Below are positions 51,708 to 60,413 of a stretch of DNA of 64,000 nt, in pieces (the first letter of the stretch is position 1; every line of letters starts with the position of its first letter). Source of the stretch: Paenibacillus_V sp046244365 (GTDB taxonomy: Bacteria; Bacillota; Bacilli; Paenibacillales; NBRC-103111); assembly GCF_046244365.1 (NCBI RefSeq), contig NZ_CP176395.1, positions 930,001 to 994,000 of the forward strand, in the 5' to 3' direction. The notes under the pieces are model-generated. The model was not told the DNA's origin and did not search any database. It saw only the letters and a list, made by a program, of their open reading frames with translations. Position numbers and translations under genes: made by a program.

Positions 51708-53924
51708 ATGAAAAGGACCGTGAGCAGCTTTACTTGTCTATTTGCCTTCAAATCAAATAAGAATCCCCCGATAACTTGCGCTGTTTACGTAAAGTCCGGA
51801 TGCGGACCGTGGATTCGGTACGCGCTGCTGCTCATTGTCTGTTGGCTCGTTACGGGATGCGGAGGACCGATAGCCTCCGCGTCGGCACAGCAGGCCCATA
51901 AGGCGGAACAGGGCGTGCTTGACTTATCGGAATGGGTATTTACCGAAGACGGGAATGTCAAGCTGGCGGGAGACTGGGAGTTTTATTGGGAAAGGCTGCT
52001 GGAGCCGGCGGATTTCACCGGGGGCCGCAAGCCCGAGATGACCGGCTATATCTCCATTCCCCATTCCTGGAACGGCTATCCGGTAAAGGGCGAGCCGCTG
52101 CCGGGCTTAGGGTTTGCGACGTTCCGGCTGACGGTCTCCATTGACGGAAATGCCGTCAACTCGGAGCTTGCCTTGAAGTTGCCGACGATTTTTCATGCGT
52201 ATAAGCTGTGGGTCGGCGATGAGCTTATCGCATCGGTCGGGCAGGTCGGCAGCAGCCGGGAGAAGACCGTTCCCAGCCTCGCGACCCGGGTTGTTACGTT
52301 CAAGCCGGAGAAAGCAAGCGTTCAGCTTGTTCTGCAAGTGGCCAACTTCCATCATCTGCGCGGTGGCGTAACCAAATACATGGCTTTGGACACGGCCGAC
52401 CGGACGATTCATCAGGCGAGCTTGAAGATAGCGCTGGACATGTTCGTGACCGGCAGCCTGATCATGATCGGCGTATACCACTTATTTTTGTTTGCGCGCC
52501 GTTCCAAGGACCGGGCGCCGTTCTATTTCGGCTTGTTTTGCTTGATATGGGGGGTGCGTTCGCTGCTGGTCGGAGAAGTGATGCTGACCAAGCTGTTTCC
52601 GGCATTTCCGTGGGAAGCGGAACTGAAGCTGGAATATTTGGCGCAATTCGCGGGAACATACATTTTCACCATGTATATCCGCAGCATGTACCCGAAGGAA
52701 ACGCCCTCGTTCGTCTACCGCATTTCAGGCCTCACGACGGGGGCTTTCAGCCTGTTGACTATGGCGACGCCAGCACGCGTGTATACCCAAGCGCTTGTCG
52801 GGTTTCAGTGGATTGCATTCGTTCACTTAGCCGTATTGTTGGCGATCATCGCAACGTCCGTCGCGCGGAGAAGAGAGGGCTCCGTTCTGCTCCTTGTTGC
52901 ATCGGTTGTCGCTTTTCTGACAGCGCTTAACGACTATCTCTTCTATGGGGAAAAGTTGCTTATCGGCAATCTGTCTCCGCTCGGCCTGCTGCTGTTTACG
53001 TTTGCCCAAGCGTACTTGCTGTCCGCACGGTTCTCGGCGGCTTTCAGCGAAGTGGAGCAGCTTTCCCGCGAATTGCAGACGACCAACGAGCAATTGGCTC
53101 ATTTGAACAAAAATCTCGAAGGCGTTGTCGCAAAGCGCACGCAGCAGATTTCCGAAGCGCACGACCACTTAAGCCGGTCGTTCGAAGAGCAGCGCCGAGC
53201 GGAAGAGGCCCGCCGCAGGCTGCTGGCGTATGTGACTCACGACCTGCGCACCCCGGTCGGGATCGTCATCGGCTACGCGGAGGCCATACAGGACGGGGTA
53301 TACCCGGAAAGGAACGACAGCTACCTGAAGCTGATTCATAACAAAGCCGTCCGGATCAACCGGATGCTGGAAGATTTATACGACCTGTCGCAGCTGGAGT
53401 CTCGCCTGCTGACGCTGGACCTGCATACGGTGCAGGCGTCTTCTTATATGCAGGACATTCGCGAGCGCTACGAGTGGGAGGTAAGCCGTTCCGGCCTGCT
53501 GCTGCTGCTGGAGCAGCCGGCTGCAGCTCGGCATGAGGCCGTAAGGATGGATCCGGACCGGATCGAGCGGGTGTTCGCGAATTTAATCGGCAATGCGCAA
53601 AAGTTTACGCCCTCCGGCGGCAGCATAACGCTCTCCTGGAGGGAGGACGATCGCGGCGGTTTCTTATTCCAGGTGAAGGATACCGGGTTCGGGATCGGCG
53701 AGGAGGAGCTGCCGCATTTGTTCGAACGGAACGGCCATAAGAGACGGGTTCCGGCCCGCGAGCAAGAAGGCAGCGGACTGGGACTGGCCATCTGCAAAGA
53801 AATCGTCGAGATGCACGGCGGCGCCATCTGGGCGGAAAGCGCCGAAGGGGAAGGCAGCACGTTCCGCTTTACGCTCCCCGCAACCGGCGCTATGCGCGGC
53901 CGAGGCGAATCGACGCGGTCATAG
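51708..53924 (+). CDS. Orphan sensor histidine kinase with DISM-type 7TM domain
   Basis: 738 residues from the ATG at 51708; the ribosome site is weak (AATAAGAG), so a later start is possible. After a hydrophobic segment with a lipobox-like VTGC, an extracellular jelly-roll domain (LAGDWEFYWERLLEPADF) leads into about seven membrane segments (about 245-440), the 7TMR-DISM layout. A coiled coil follows, then the HisKA box with phosphorylated His in THDLRTPVGI and an ATPase domain (NLIGNAQKFTPSGG, GFGIGEEE, GSGLGLAI). No response regulator is adjacent, so the partner lies elsewhere. Confidence 0.87.
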   Translation: MKRTVSSFTCLFAFKSNKNPPITCAVYVKSGCGPWIRYALLLIVCWLVTGCGGPIASASAQQAHKAEQGVLDLSEWVFTEDGNVKLAGDWEFYWERLLEPADFTGGRKPEMTGYISIPHSWNGYPVKGEPLPGLGFATFRLTVSIDGNAVNSELALKLPTIFHAYKLWVGDELIASVGQVGSSREKTVPSLATRVVTFKPEKASVQLVLQVANFHHLRGGVTKYMALDTADRTIHQASLKIALDMFVTGSLIMIGVYHLFLFARRSKDRAPFYFGLFCLIWGVRSLLVGEVMLTKLFPAFPWEAELKLEYLAQFAGTYIFTMYIRSMYPKETPSFVYRISGLTTGAFSLLTMATPARVYTQALVGFQWIAFVHLAVLLAIIATSVARRREGSVLLLVASVVAFLTALNDYLFYGEKLLIGNLSPLGLLLFTFAQAYLLSARFSAAFSEVEQLSRELQTTNEQLAHLNKNLEGVVAKRTQQISEAHDHLSRSFEEQRRAEEARRRLLAYVTHDLRTPVGIVIGYAEAIQDGVYPERNDSYLKLIHNKAVRINRMLEDLYDLSQLESRLLTLDLHTVQASSYMQDIRERYEWEVSRSGLLLLLEQPAAARHEAVRMDPDRIERVFANLIGNAQKFTPSGGSITLSWREDDRGGFLFQVKDTGFGIGEEELPHLFERNGHKRRVPAREQEGSGLGLAICKEIVEMHGGAIWAESAEGEGSTFRFTLPATGAMRGRGESTRS

Positions 53925-53968
53925 CGTCTGCCGGCGCCGCTCGGGCCGGCTCTTACGCTACGGCGCGT

Positions 53969-54520
53969 TTAAGGCTGCGCCCATAATCTTCGTACGTCGC
54001 ATGTACCGCCGCCGAACGTAAGGCGGTACACATCGGGATTGCTGAGCCGCTTCCACTCTTCAAAACCGAAACCGGGGTTAAAGCGGTTAATCATTAACGA
54101 CAGTAAGGCTCCATGCGTGACCAGCACGATATCGCCCTCTTCCCGCGCCAAAGCGTCCTTAATGGCTCCCGCACCCCGTTCTGCGGCATCCCGCGAAGAC
54201 TCTCCGCCCTCGAAGGCCAAATCGGGATCCAAGTACGTTTGCTTGAGCTTCTCCATCCAGTCCGGGTAATCGGCGGTGCTCAGCACTCTTTCCTGCAGCC
54301 TGTCATCCCGCTCGCAAACGAGCTCGCGCTGCAGGCACAGCGGTTCAGCCGTTTGAACGGCTCTCGTAAAAGGGCTGGCGATAACGGCGCCGACCCGGAT
54401 TTCCGCGAAAAAGGCGGCAAGCTCCTGCGCCTGCCGCAATCCTTCGGCCGTCAGCTTGGCCCCCGGCTCCTGGCCCTCCGCTTTGCAATGCCTGACAAGA
54501 TAAAGTTGTTTGGAGGTCAC
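53969..54520 (-). CDS. Histidine phosphatase superfamily protein (phosphoglycerate-mutase-like)
   Basis: 183 residues. The catalytic His is in LVRHCKAEGQ; the usual RHG triplet is RHC here, a change seen in some members and not expected to remove activity. A second catalytic His is in LVTHGALLSL. The start is GTG at 54520 with AAGGAG upstream on the minus strand. It is probably a small-molecule phosphatase; the substrate is unknown. Confidence 0.88.
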   Translation of the reverse strand: MTSKQLYLVRHCKAEGQEPGAKLTAEGLRQAQELAAFFAEIRVGAVIASPFTRAVQTAEPLCLQRELVCERDDRLQERVLSTADYPDWMEKLKQTYLDPDLAFEGGESSRDAAERGAGAIKDALAREEGDIVLVTHGALLSLMINRFNPGFGFEEWKRLSNPDVYRLTFGGGTCDVRRLWAQP

Positions 54521-54735
54521 GCTTCTTCTCTCCTTTTCCTAGTTACTCATGATCATCATACTACATGTTGCGGCGTACTTTGGCTGGAGAAAAAAATGTT
54601 GCCTGCACGATTCCGTATACGCCGGGACGCTGGAGGGGAGGGCAGCCGGGACGCTCAGCTCCGCTCCGAAAGGCGAAAAAAGGGAATTTGTCTGGCAGCA
54701 CCGAATACAAATAGAGAAGAAAGGCAGGTGTCTGC

Positions 54736-55170
54736 ATGGCATTATGGGCGATCTGGCTAATTATTGCGGGTGTTCTATTGGTAGTGGAAATGATGACGCT
54801 GACGTTCTATCTGCTCTGGCTGGGCATAGGCGCCGTAATCGCGGCAGTCGTGGCTCTGGCGGCGCCCGACTCCTTCGTGCTTCAAGTACTGGCCGGTTGT
54901 GCCGCCGCATTAGTGCTGACGGTATTCACGAAGCCGCTTACCCGGCGGTTCCGCGCGTCGAGAGGCTACAAGGACGCAGTGGACGACCTGATCGGCAAGC
55001 AGGGCATCGTGATCGAAGACATCGGGCACGGGAAGCAGGGCATCGTGAAGGTCGGGGGCGACATGTGGAGCGCCGTTTCGAACGAAACGCTGAACAAAGG
55101 CGACACCGTTATTATCGTCAGCCGGGGAAGCGCGGTACTGGAAGTACATAAATGGGGAGGGATTTCGTAA
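54736..55170 (+). CDS. nfeD: NfeD-family membrane protein
   Basis: 144 residues. Two to three N-terminal membrane segments (about 3-70) are followed by the NfeD OB-fold domain (DLIGKQGIVIEDIGHGKQGI ... VGGDMWSAVS). This is the short NfeD form without a protease domain. It overlaps the start of the SPFH gene, and this NfeD-SPFH pairing is conserved in many bacteria as a membrane-microdomain module. Confidence 0.92.
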   Translation: MALWAIWLIIAGVLLVVEMMTLTFYLLWLGIGAVIAAVVALAAPDSFVLQVLAGCAAALVLTVFTKPLTRRFRASRGYKDAVDDLIGKQGIVIEDIGHGKQGIVKVGGDMWSAVSNETLNKGDTVIIVSRGSAVLEVHKWGGIS

Positions 55171-56102
55171 TGGGTATCGCGGTTACGATTGTCATTCTGG
55201 TCATTGTCGTCGTTATTGTCGCGCTAACGGTTAAAATCGTGCCGCAGCAGCGCGTAGGAGTGGTGGAACGGCTGGGCCGCTTTAACCGGCTGCTGACGCC
55301 GGGCATCAATATTCTCATTCCGATTATCGATCAGGTCCGCACGTACCACGATCTGCGCATCCAGCAGGCGAACGTGCCGCCGCAAACGGTTATCACGAAG
55401 GACAACGTGCAGGTGCAGATCGACACGATCATTTTTTATCAGGTTACCGGGCCCGAGCAAGCGACGTACGGCATTACCGATTACGTGTACGGGGTTCGCA
55501 ACATCAGCACGGCGACGATGCGGCAAATTATCGGGAAGATGGAGCTTGACGAAACGCTTTCCGGCCGGGAAAAAATATCGACGGACATCCGTATAGCGCT
55601 GGACGAGGCGACGGAAAAATGGGGCGTGCGCATCGAACGCGTCGAGGTCATCGACATCAAGCCGCCGCTCGACATTCAGGAAGCGATGGATAAGCAGATG
55701 AAAGCCGAGCGCAGCAAACGCGCGATTGTGCTTGAGGCGGAAGCGGCCAAGCAGGATATGATCTTGCGCGCGGAGGGCGACAAGCAAAGCAAGATTTTGA
55801 AGGCGGAGGGTGACAAGGAAGCGAGAATTCGCGAAGCCGAAGGTCTTCGTCAAGCGCAGGAGCTCGAGGCATTGGGGCAGGCGAAGGCGATCCAAGCGGT
55901 TGCCGAAGCCGAGAAAACGCGTATCGAGCTGATTCGCAGCGCCGGACTGGACGACAAGGTGCTGACGTACCGCTCGCTGGAGGCGCTGACCGATATTTCG
56001 AACGGGCCCGCGAACAAGGTGTTCCTGCCGACCAAAGCGCTGGAGACGCTCGGCAGCATCGGCGCGATCGGGGAAATGCTCAAGACGGACAAAAAGGAAT
56101 AA
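55170..56102 (+). CDS. SPFH/stomatin-family protein (paraslipin, QmcA-like)
   Basis: 310 residues from the ATG at 55170, which overlaps the nfeD stop (TAATG) and has GGGGAGGG upstream. One N-terminal membrane segment (about 2-23) precedes the SPFH domain (VPQQRVGVVERLGRFNRLLT, DNVQVQIDTIIFYQ). A helical region rich in Glu, Ala and Lys (about 175-250) drives oligomerisation. It is expected to form rings or patches in the cytoplasmic membrane together with NfeD. Confidence 0.93.
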   Translation: MGIAVTIVILVIVVVIVALTVKIVPQQRVGVVERLGRFNRLLTPGINILIPIIDQVRTYHDLRIQQANVPPQTVITKDNVQVQIDTIIFYQVTGPEQATYGITDYVYGVRNISTATMRQIIGKMELDETLSGREKISTDIRIALDEATEKWGVRIERVEVIDIKPPLDIQEAMDKQMKAERSKRAIVLEAEAAKQDMILRAEGDKQSKILKAEGDKEARIREAEGLRQAQELEALGQAKAIQAVAEAEKTRIELIRSAGLDDKVLTYRSLEALTDISNGPANKVFLPTKALETLGSIGAIGEMLKTDKKE

Positions 56103-56107
56103 TAGCA

Positions 56108-56139
56108 AACGGCGGACCGCTGACGGTTCGCCGTTTTTT
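56108..56139 (+). terminator. Terminator after the NfeD-SPFH operon
   Basis: AACGGCG-G-ACCG pairs with CGGT-T-CGCCGTT around a CTGA loop and is followed by T6. Confidence 0.88.
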
Positions 56140-56300
56140 GGCATGCAAGGAAGGTTCTCTTTCTCATGACGGAGCAGAACCGGTGTCCTCAAGCATGCTG
56201 CAGATCATACAACATTTAGACGTTAGAGGGGGGCTGAACAAATGCAATGTTGTAATTTTTGCAGCAATTTTGGCGGAAAAGGGATCGTTACGAGAAACGT

Positions 56301-56732
56301 TTAATCTTCGTCCGGCTCCGTTATGTACGTGCATGCGAAGCGTTCTACGCCGGGATACTTTTCGCCGAGGCTCTCGATCATAAATCCGATGCTGCGGTAG
56401 AAATCGACAGCTTCCTCGTCGGTTTCCGCTATGATCTTGGCCGGATTGTGCTGAAACAGAAGCTCGAGCACGATTCCTCTGCCGTAGCCTTTTCCGCGTT
56501 CCTCCGGAACGACCGCGATATGCTTGATTTCCATGACACCGGCTTCATCCAAACGGAATCCGGCCAGGCCGACGAGCGCGCCCTCGTTTTCGTAGCCTGT
56601 GAGGTGAGCGCGATCCTCATGCTTGTAGGTATCCACGGCTTTTTGCACCTTCTCGGGATCCGGGAATATGGCAAGACCCAGCAGCTCCTGCACCGCGGGT
56701 TCTTCCAGCCTTGCTTTTAAATCGATCAACAT
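56301..56732 (-). CDS. GNAT-family N-acetyltransferase
   Basis: 143 residues from the ATG near 56732 (GGAGAG upstream). Motif A is seen as IAVVPEERGKGYGRGIVLEL, and motif B as DEEAVDFYRSIGFMI. Unlike many members it starts with about 40 charged residues (DLKARLEEPAVQELLG). The substrate is unknown. It is a single gene on the minus strand. Confidence 0.88.
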   Translation of the reverse strand: MLIDLKARLEEPAVQELLGLAIFPDPEKVQKAVDTYKHEDRAHLTGYENEGALVGLAGFRLDEAGVMEIKHIAVVPEERGKGYGRGIVLELLFQHNPAKIIAETDEEAVDFYRSIGFMIESLGEKYPGVERFACTYITEPDED

Positions 56733-56947
56733 AGGTAACTCTCCGTTTCCGTTATGGTCAAATCGGTACATGCTTTCCGCTTAGTATACATGCTTTTCGG
56801 GGCGGACGAAACCTCTGCTGCCGTTCGATGAAAGCCGCAGCAAGCGAGCGGATCGAAATCTTTGGGCAGGATGGATTCAACTTAGCGGGCTCCGAGCGTG
56901 CTATTGCGTTTTTGCGGAGTATGCCACAAAATACAACTAACATAACA

Positions 56948-56979
56948 AAAAGCAGCCGATTCAAGCCGGCCGCTTTTGA
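56948..56979. terminator. Hairpin just upstream of the small hypothetical gene
   Basis: AAAAGC-A-GCCG pairs with CGGC-C-GCTTTT. It lies about 18-49 bp before the start codon of the next gene, so it could be a terminator for earlier transcripts or an attenuator. Confidence 0.45.
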
Positions 56980-56996
56980 ACAATGGAGGCATTTCC

Positions 56997-57305
56997 ATGA
57001 GTCAACGCTATCGAATTACAAGAGCGCTTCAGGAAAATGAAAATTCGGCGCAAATCATATCTTTGGAAGAATGCAAACGGTATTTTGCGACCAAGCCCGA
57101 TTTTGCCTATACATCGGTGTTTACGGTGACAGGCGCTACCAGCATGTCCATTGAGGGAGATTTTTTCATGTGGAGCTGCGGCGATGCGAAGATTCCATTC
57201 CGGCATTATCAGGGAGATATATACGTATCCGGCGCCAATGAAGCGGTGATCCCCAAGATGATCGAGGTTGCGGGCGAATTGGGTGCGGATGTGCTGGAAG
57301 GATAG
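56997..57305 (+). CDS. Hypothetical protein
   Basis: 102 residues from the ATG at 56997 (ATGGAGG 8 bases upstream). It is soluble, with a probable alpha-beta fold: an N-terminal stretch with RITRALQENENSAQIISLEE, a middle MSIEGDFFMWSCGD and a C-terminal helix VIPKMIEVAGELGADVLEG. The pattern of one small domain with paired acidic helices resembles accessory proteins of unknown function; no family was recognised. A hairpin lies just upstream and a terminator just downstream, so it is a single-gene unit. Confidence 0.7.
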   Translation: MSQRYRITRALQENENSAQIISLEECKRYFATKPDFAYTSVFTVTGATSMSIEGDFFMWSCGDAKIPFRHYQGDIYVSGANEAVIPKMIEVAGELGADVLEG

Positions 57306-57321
57306 CTAGCGGCACACGATT

Positions 57322-57358
57322 GAGGGGGAGCTTGCCCGGCGGCAGCCCCTCTTTTTTT
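57322..57358 (+). terminator. Terminator after the small hypothetical gene
   Basis: GAGGGG pairs with CCCCTC, with an inner TTGCC/GGCAG stem, followed by T7. Confidence 0.8.
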
Positions 57359-57449
57359 AGGTCCTGCAACCAAGCTCTTCCATAATTCGTTATAGTATTG
57401 GAAACCAAAATTTGTACCGTATGCTCGTAGGAGAGGCTGGCTAGGGCTA

Positions 57450-59159
57450 ATGAACAGACTATTCGAAATACGGAAAGCAATCGACGGACTCTCCTCGCGG
57501 GAAGCGAAGCAGCTCCTCATGCTGATCATGCTGCAAATGGACTTGGACGAACCGAATGACGAGGCGAAAGCCGGTCTATATGAAAAGGTGAAGGAGCTTT
57601 ACAACGAGCTTCTCGGCCTCAAAAATCGAATGGAGGACGGGGAGCCGAACGCTGCCGCCTCTACGGTGCATATCGTGTTCGGAGATTCCATTGCCGGAAG
57701 CTTGAAATTAGCCATAAAGCAGCAGGGATGTGCGGATACGAACAAAGTGATTTGCTTCCGCGATCTATTTTCAATCGGTCCGCTGTGGCGGCTTCATGAG
57801 GAAGCCGGGCGTTTAGAAAGAAGCCGGTGGTTCAGAGACAATATTAACGATGGCTGCGAGGATGGTGATCGTGATCGTGATGATGAAGCCTATTATCATA
57901 AAATATCAGAGCAATTTGCGAAAATTCCCGCTGAAGCGTCCGTCGTGATATGGAGCGGTCATAACGCCCACGAACAAGTCGGGTTGCGGTATGCCGTTTA
58001 TTTGCTAAGGAACCGTCGGAATGACATCGTTGTTTTTGATGCGGCGGAGGCTTGTCAAAGAAGGTTCAACACGGTCGAACGTTCAATCGACTATTTACAT
58101 GCCGGAGAAATCCACCCAGAAAAGCTGCAGGCTGTTTTTGGGGAAATCCAAGAAGGCGGACCTCTCGCACACGAAACAAGACAGCTGCTCGAGCAGGAAT
58201 GGCTATCCCTTGCCGAACACCATGAGGTGCTCCGTATATGGACGGGAGAACGGATACGGAACGTCGATGAACATTATTTCGATTCCTATCTGCTGGAAAC
58301 GGTAGAGAAGCTGCATAACGACGATTTTATTAAGGCGGCCAGGGTAATTGGCGAAGCGCTCGGATATTGCGAGCAATATATCGGCGATAGCTATTTGGAA
58401 TATCGGCTGAGACACCTCATCTATAGTGGCCGCTTGGAAATCAAGGGAGTACCGCGAGCGATGAGATATTATAGCGTACGGCGCAAATTTTATTGGAAGC
58501 AGGCGAGAACGATGAACTATGTGGCATTGGGCGATTCGATTACCGCTTTTCGCCCGGGCGTCAAGACGTACTTTGAACGGCTGCAGGAGAACGGAGCGGA
58601 GCTCGGCTTCGCGGAGATGACCAACAGCGGCGTGCCCGGCTGGAACACGGCGAATGTGCTGGCCGATCTGGACAGCAAATGTCTCCGGCTGAACCCTTCG
58701 GTCGTCACGATCATGCTCGGTACGAACGATCATGCGATTTACAAAGGAACGGACGCTCCGGCGGTATCGGAGGAAAGCTACGAGAGGAACCTGCGTCAAA
58801 TAATCGACCGGATTCTATCGGTAGAAGGAGAAGACGGCGTCCGTCCTGCAAACCGAGCCGTCATTTTGATGACGCCTCCATTTGCGTCAACGCATGTCAA
58901 CGTAGCGGGAACGGACGTCAGCCAGAGCCGGTTGCTCGCGTACTGCGAGATCGTCAAAAGGCTAAGCCGTGAGAAAAGCACGGGCTTGGTCGACGTGAAC
59001 ACGATTACCGGCGAAGCGGCCGGGTGGGATGACGACCGTTATTTTCAGACGTTTACGGATAAGAACGACGGCGTTCACTTAAACAGCGAAGGCCAACAAA
59101 TCCTTGCACCGCATGTCAGAGAGGCCATTATCCAAGCCTTGGAGGCTATCCGCAAATAG
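57450..59159 (+). CDS. DUF1835 domain fused to an SGNH/GDSL hydrolase
   Basis: 569 residues. Residues about 70-350 match DUF1835 (VHIVFGDSIAGSLKLAI, RDLFSIGPLWRLHEE) followed by a DUF3658-like tail (YLEYRLRHLIYSGRLEIKG ... AMRYYSV). At Met355 (nucleotide 58512) an SGNH hydrolase begins: block I GDSITAFRPG with Ser363, the Gly block SGVPGWN, the Asn block MLGTNDHAIY, and Asp and His in NDGVHLNSEG. Each half alone is the normal length for its family. The two meet in frame at TGGAAGCAGGCGAGAACG. The ribosome site of the first ATG (GGAGAGG, about 14 bases away) is weak. Whether one fused protein or two are made is open. Confidence 0.8.
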   Translation: MNRLFEIRKAIDGLSSREAKQLLMLIMLQMDLDEPNDEAKAGLYEKVKELYNELLGLKNRMEDGEPNAAASTVHIVFGDSIAGSLKLAIKQQGCADTNKVICFRDLFSIGPLWRLHEEAGRLERSRWFRDNINDGCEDGDRDRDDEAYYHKISEQFAKIPAEASVVIWSGHNAHEQVGLRYAVYLLRNRRNDIVVFDAAEACQRRFNTVERSIDYLHAGEIHPEKLQAVFGEIQEGGPLAHETRQLLEQEWLSLAEHHEVLRIWTGERIRNVDEHYFDSYLLETVEKLHNDDFIKAARVIGEALGYCEQYIGDSYLEYRLRHLIYSGRLEIKGVPRAMRYYSVRRKFYWKQARTMNYVALGDSITAFRPGVKTYFERLQENGAELGFAEMTNSGVPGWNTANVLADLDSKCLRLNPSVVTIMLGTNDHAIYKGTDAPAVSEESYERNLRQIIDRILSVEGEDGVRPANRAVILMTPPFASTHVNVAGTDVSQSRLLAYCEIVKRLSREKSTGLVDVNTITGEAAGWDDDRYFQTFTDKNDGVHLNSEGQQILAPHVREAIIQALEAIRK

Positions 59160-59167
59160 GCAAAAGC

Positions 59168-59198
59168 CGGTCGTCCCTAGCGGACGGCCGTTTTTTTT
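59168..59198 (+). terminator. Terminator after the DUF1835-SGNH gene
   Basis: CGGTCGTCC-CTAGC-GGACGGCCG forms a 9-bp stem with one G-U pair and is followed by T8. Confidence 0.88.
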
Positions 59199-59215
59199 GC
59201 GTAAACCCGTCGCAA

Positions 59216-59770
59216 TCAGCCCGGCCAAATCTCGAGCTTCGGCCACAGCGTCCGCCAGTTTTTGCCGGCTGCTCTAGCTTCGTAGTAGGCGGGGTCTTTG
59301 AACAAGGGGCTTTTCCTGACCCGCAGCTCGAAAATGTCTTCAAGTCCATACGGGCTAAGGAAGGAAATCCGGTCGTCCTCTTCGAGGCGGACGGCGATGG
59401 CCGTAACCGTTTCCGGCCAATGGCTGATGGCGTCTTCCACCGAGCGGTAAGGGGCGTCGCCGTTGCGGATATGCATTCTCGCCTGATTTTTGACGGACCA
59501 GACAGCGGTGCCCGTCTGCCGCGCCAGCCGTTCCTCGTATTGCTTCTCCAGCCGTTCGTCAGTCTCGTCCGCGTCGTAATAGATGATGTCGATATCGTTG
59601 AGCGGCGTACGGTGCTCGTAACCATGTAGACGATCCCACAGGTAGTTTCGCACGTAGCCTGCGGCTGCGTACCAGTCCGGCAGATTCAGCTGCCGCAGCA
59701 TGCGAAGCTCGTTCATCATCTCGGCATTGCTTCGTATAAGCTCCAGAAAGGTATCGGTGTAACGGGTCAC
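59216..59770 (-). CDS. Nucleotidyltransferase-family protein (DUF925/PF06042-like)
   Basis: 184 residues. The active-site motif GYVRNYLWDRLHGYE followed by the acidic pair NDIDIIYYD fits the minimal nucleotidyltransferase fold of PF06042. The C-terminal part (DIFELRVRKSPLFKDPAYYE) is typical of the family. The start is GTG at 59770, overlapping the stop of the upstream gene (GTGA), with AGGAGG 9 bases before. The substrate is unknown. Confidence 0.85.
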   Translation of the reverse strand: MTRYTDTFLELIRSNAEMMNELRMLRQLNLPDWYAAAGYVRNYLWDRLHGYEHRTPLNDIDIIYYDADETDERLEKQYEERLARQTGTAVWSVKNQARMHIRNGDAPYRSVEDAISHWPETVTAIAVRLEEDDRISFLSPYGLEDIFELRVRKSPLFKDPAYYEARAAGKNWRTLWPKLEIWPG

Positions 59771-60333
59771 TCGGCATTCCTCCTTGTCGGATCGTTCGTT
59801 TCATTGTCGGCATATAGCGCCAGCAGCGTCAGATAGGGGTCGCCGGTCAGCCCCAACGCCCGGGCGAAGGCGGGCTCGGTTTTGACGCCTCCCGTCTTCA
59901 GTACGCGAACGGCGCTTTTGAGCGCCTCCCCGTGCTCCTGCAGCAGGCGGTGTTCGACGACCATGTGCCGAAAACCGTTCTGCCCGGTTACCGGAACCGG
60001 CTGCCCGAACAGCTCGATGGGCCATTCGCCGGCGGTAAAGTTGATTTTCACGCGCGGGATCCCGTCTACGGTGCGCCGCACGCAGGCGAAGCCGTCCAGA
60101 TGGCCGTACAGGCTGCGGACAAGGCGCTCGAAAGCGTCGAAGTCGCGCACCTCGCAGACGATATCGAGATCGCTTCCGGGCACGTCGATATCGAGCGGCA
60201 CCGTACCGGCGAGAAGCGGGGTGAACGCGCTCAACTGACGCAATAGAGCTAGGCTTTCCAGCACGTCGTAGGCATTCTTCTGCCGCTCGTTTCCTGCAAG
60301 CAGATAGGTAATGTCCGACCAATCCGGCTCCAT
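59767..60333 (-). CDS. DUF4269-family nucleotidyltransferase-like protein
   Basis: 188 residues. The motif LLAGTVPLDIDVPGSDLDIV contains the G-[ST]-x(n)-D-x-D element of the nucleotidyltransferase superfamily, as in DUF4269 (PF14091). The middle strand carries VKINFTAGEWPIELFG. GGAGG precedes the ATG on the minus strand. It is the first gene of a two-gene operon whose second gene encodes another nucleotidyltransferase fold, overlapping by four bases. Confidence 0.85.
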   Translation of the reverse strand: MEPDWSDITYLLAGNERQKNAYDVLESLALLRQLSAFTPLLAGTVPLDIDVPGSDLDIVCEVRDFDAFERLVRSLYGHLDGFACVRRTVDGIPRVKINFTAGEWPIELFGQPVPVTGQNGFRHMVVEHRLLQEHGEALKSAVRVLKTGGVKTEPAFARALGLTGDPYLTLLALYADNETNDPTRRNAE

Positions 60334-60413
60334 AGGGCTTCCTCCGTTCGTGTTCTCTTTTCTGCCGAAACGCTTGCGCTTATAATGGTAACAAGTAAGG
60401 GGGAGCGGCTGGG

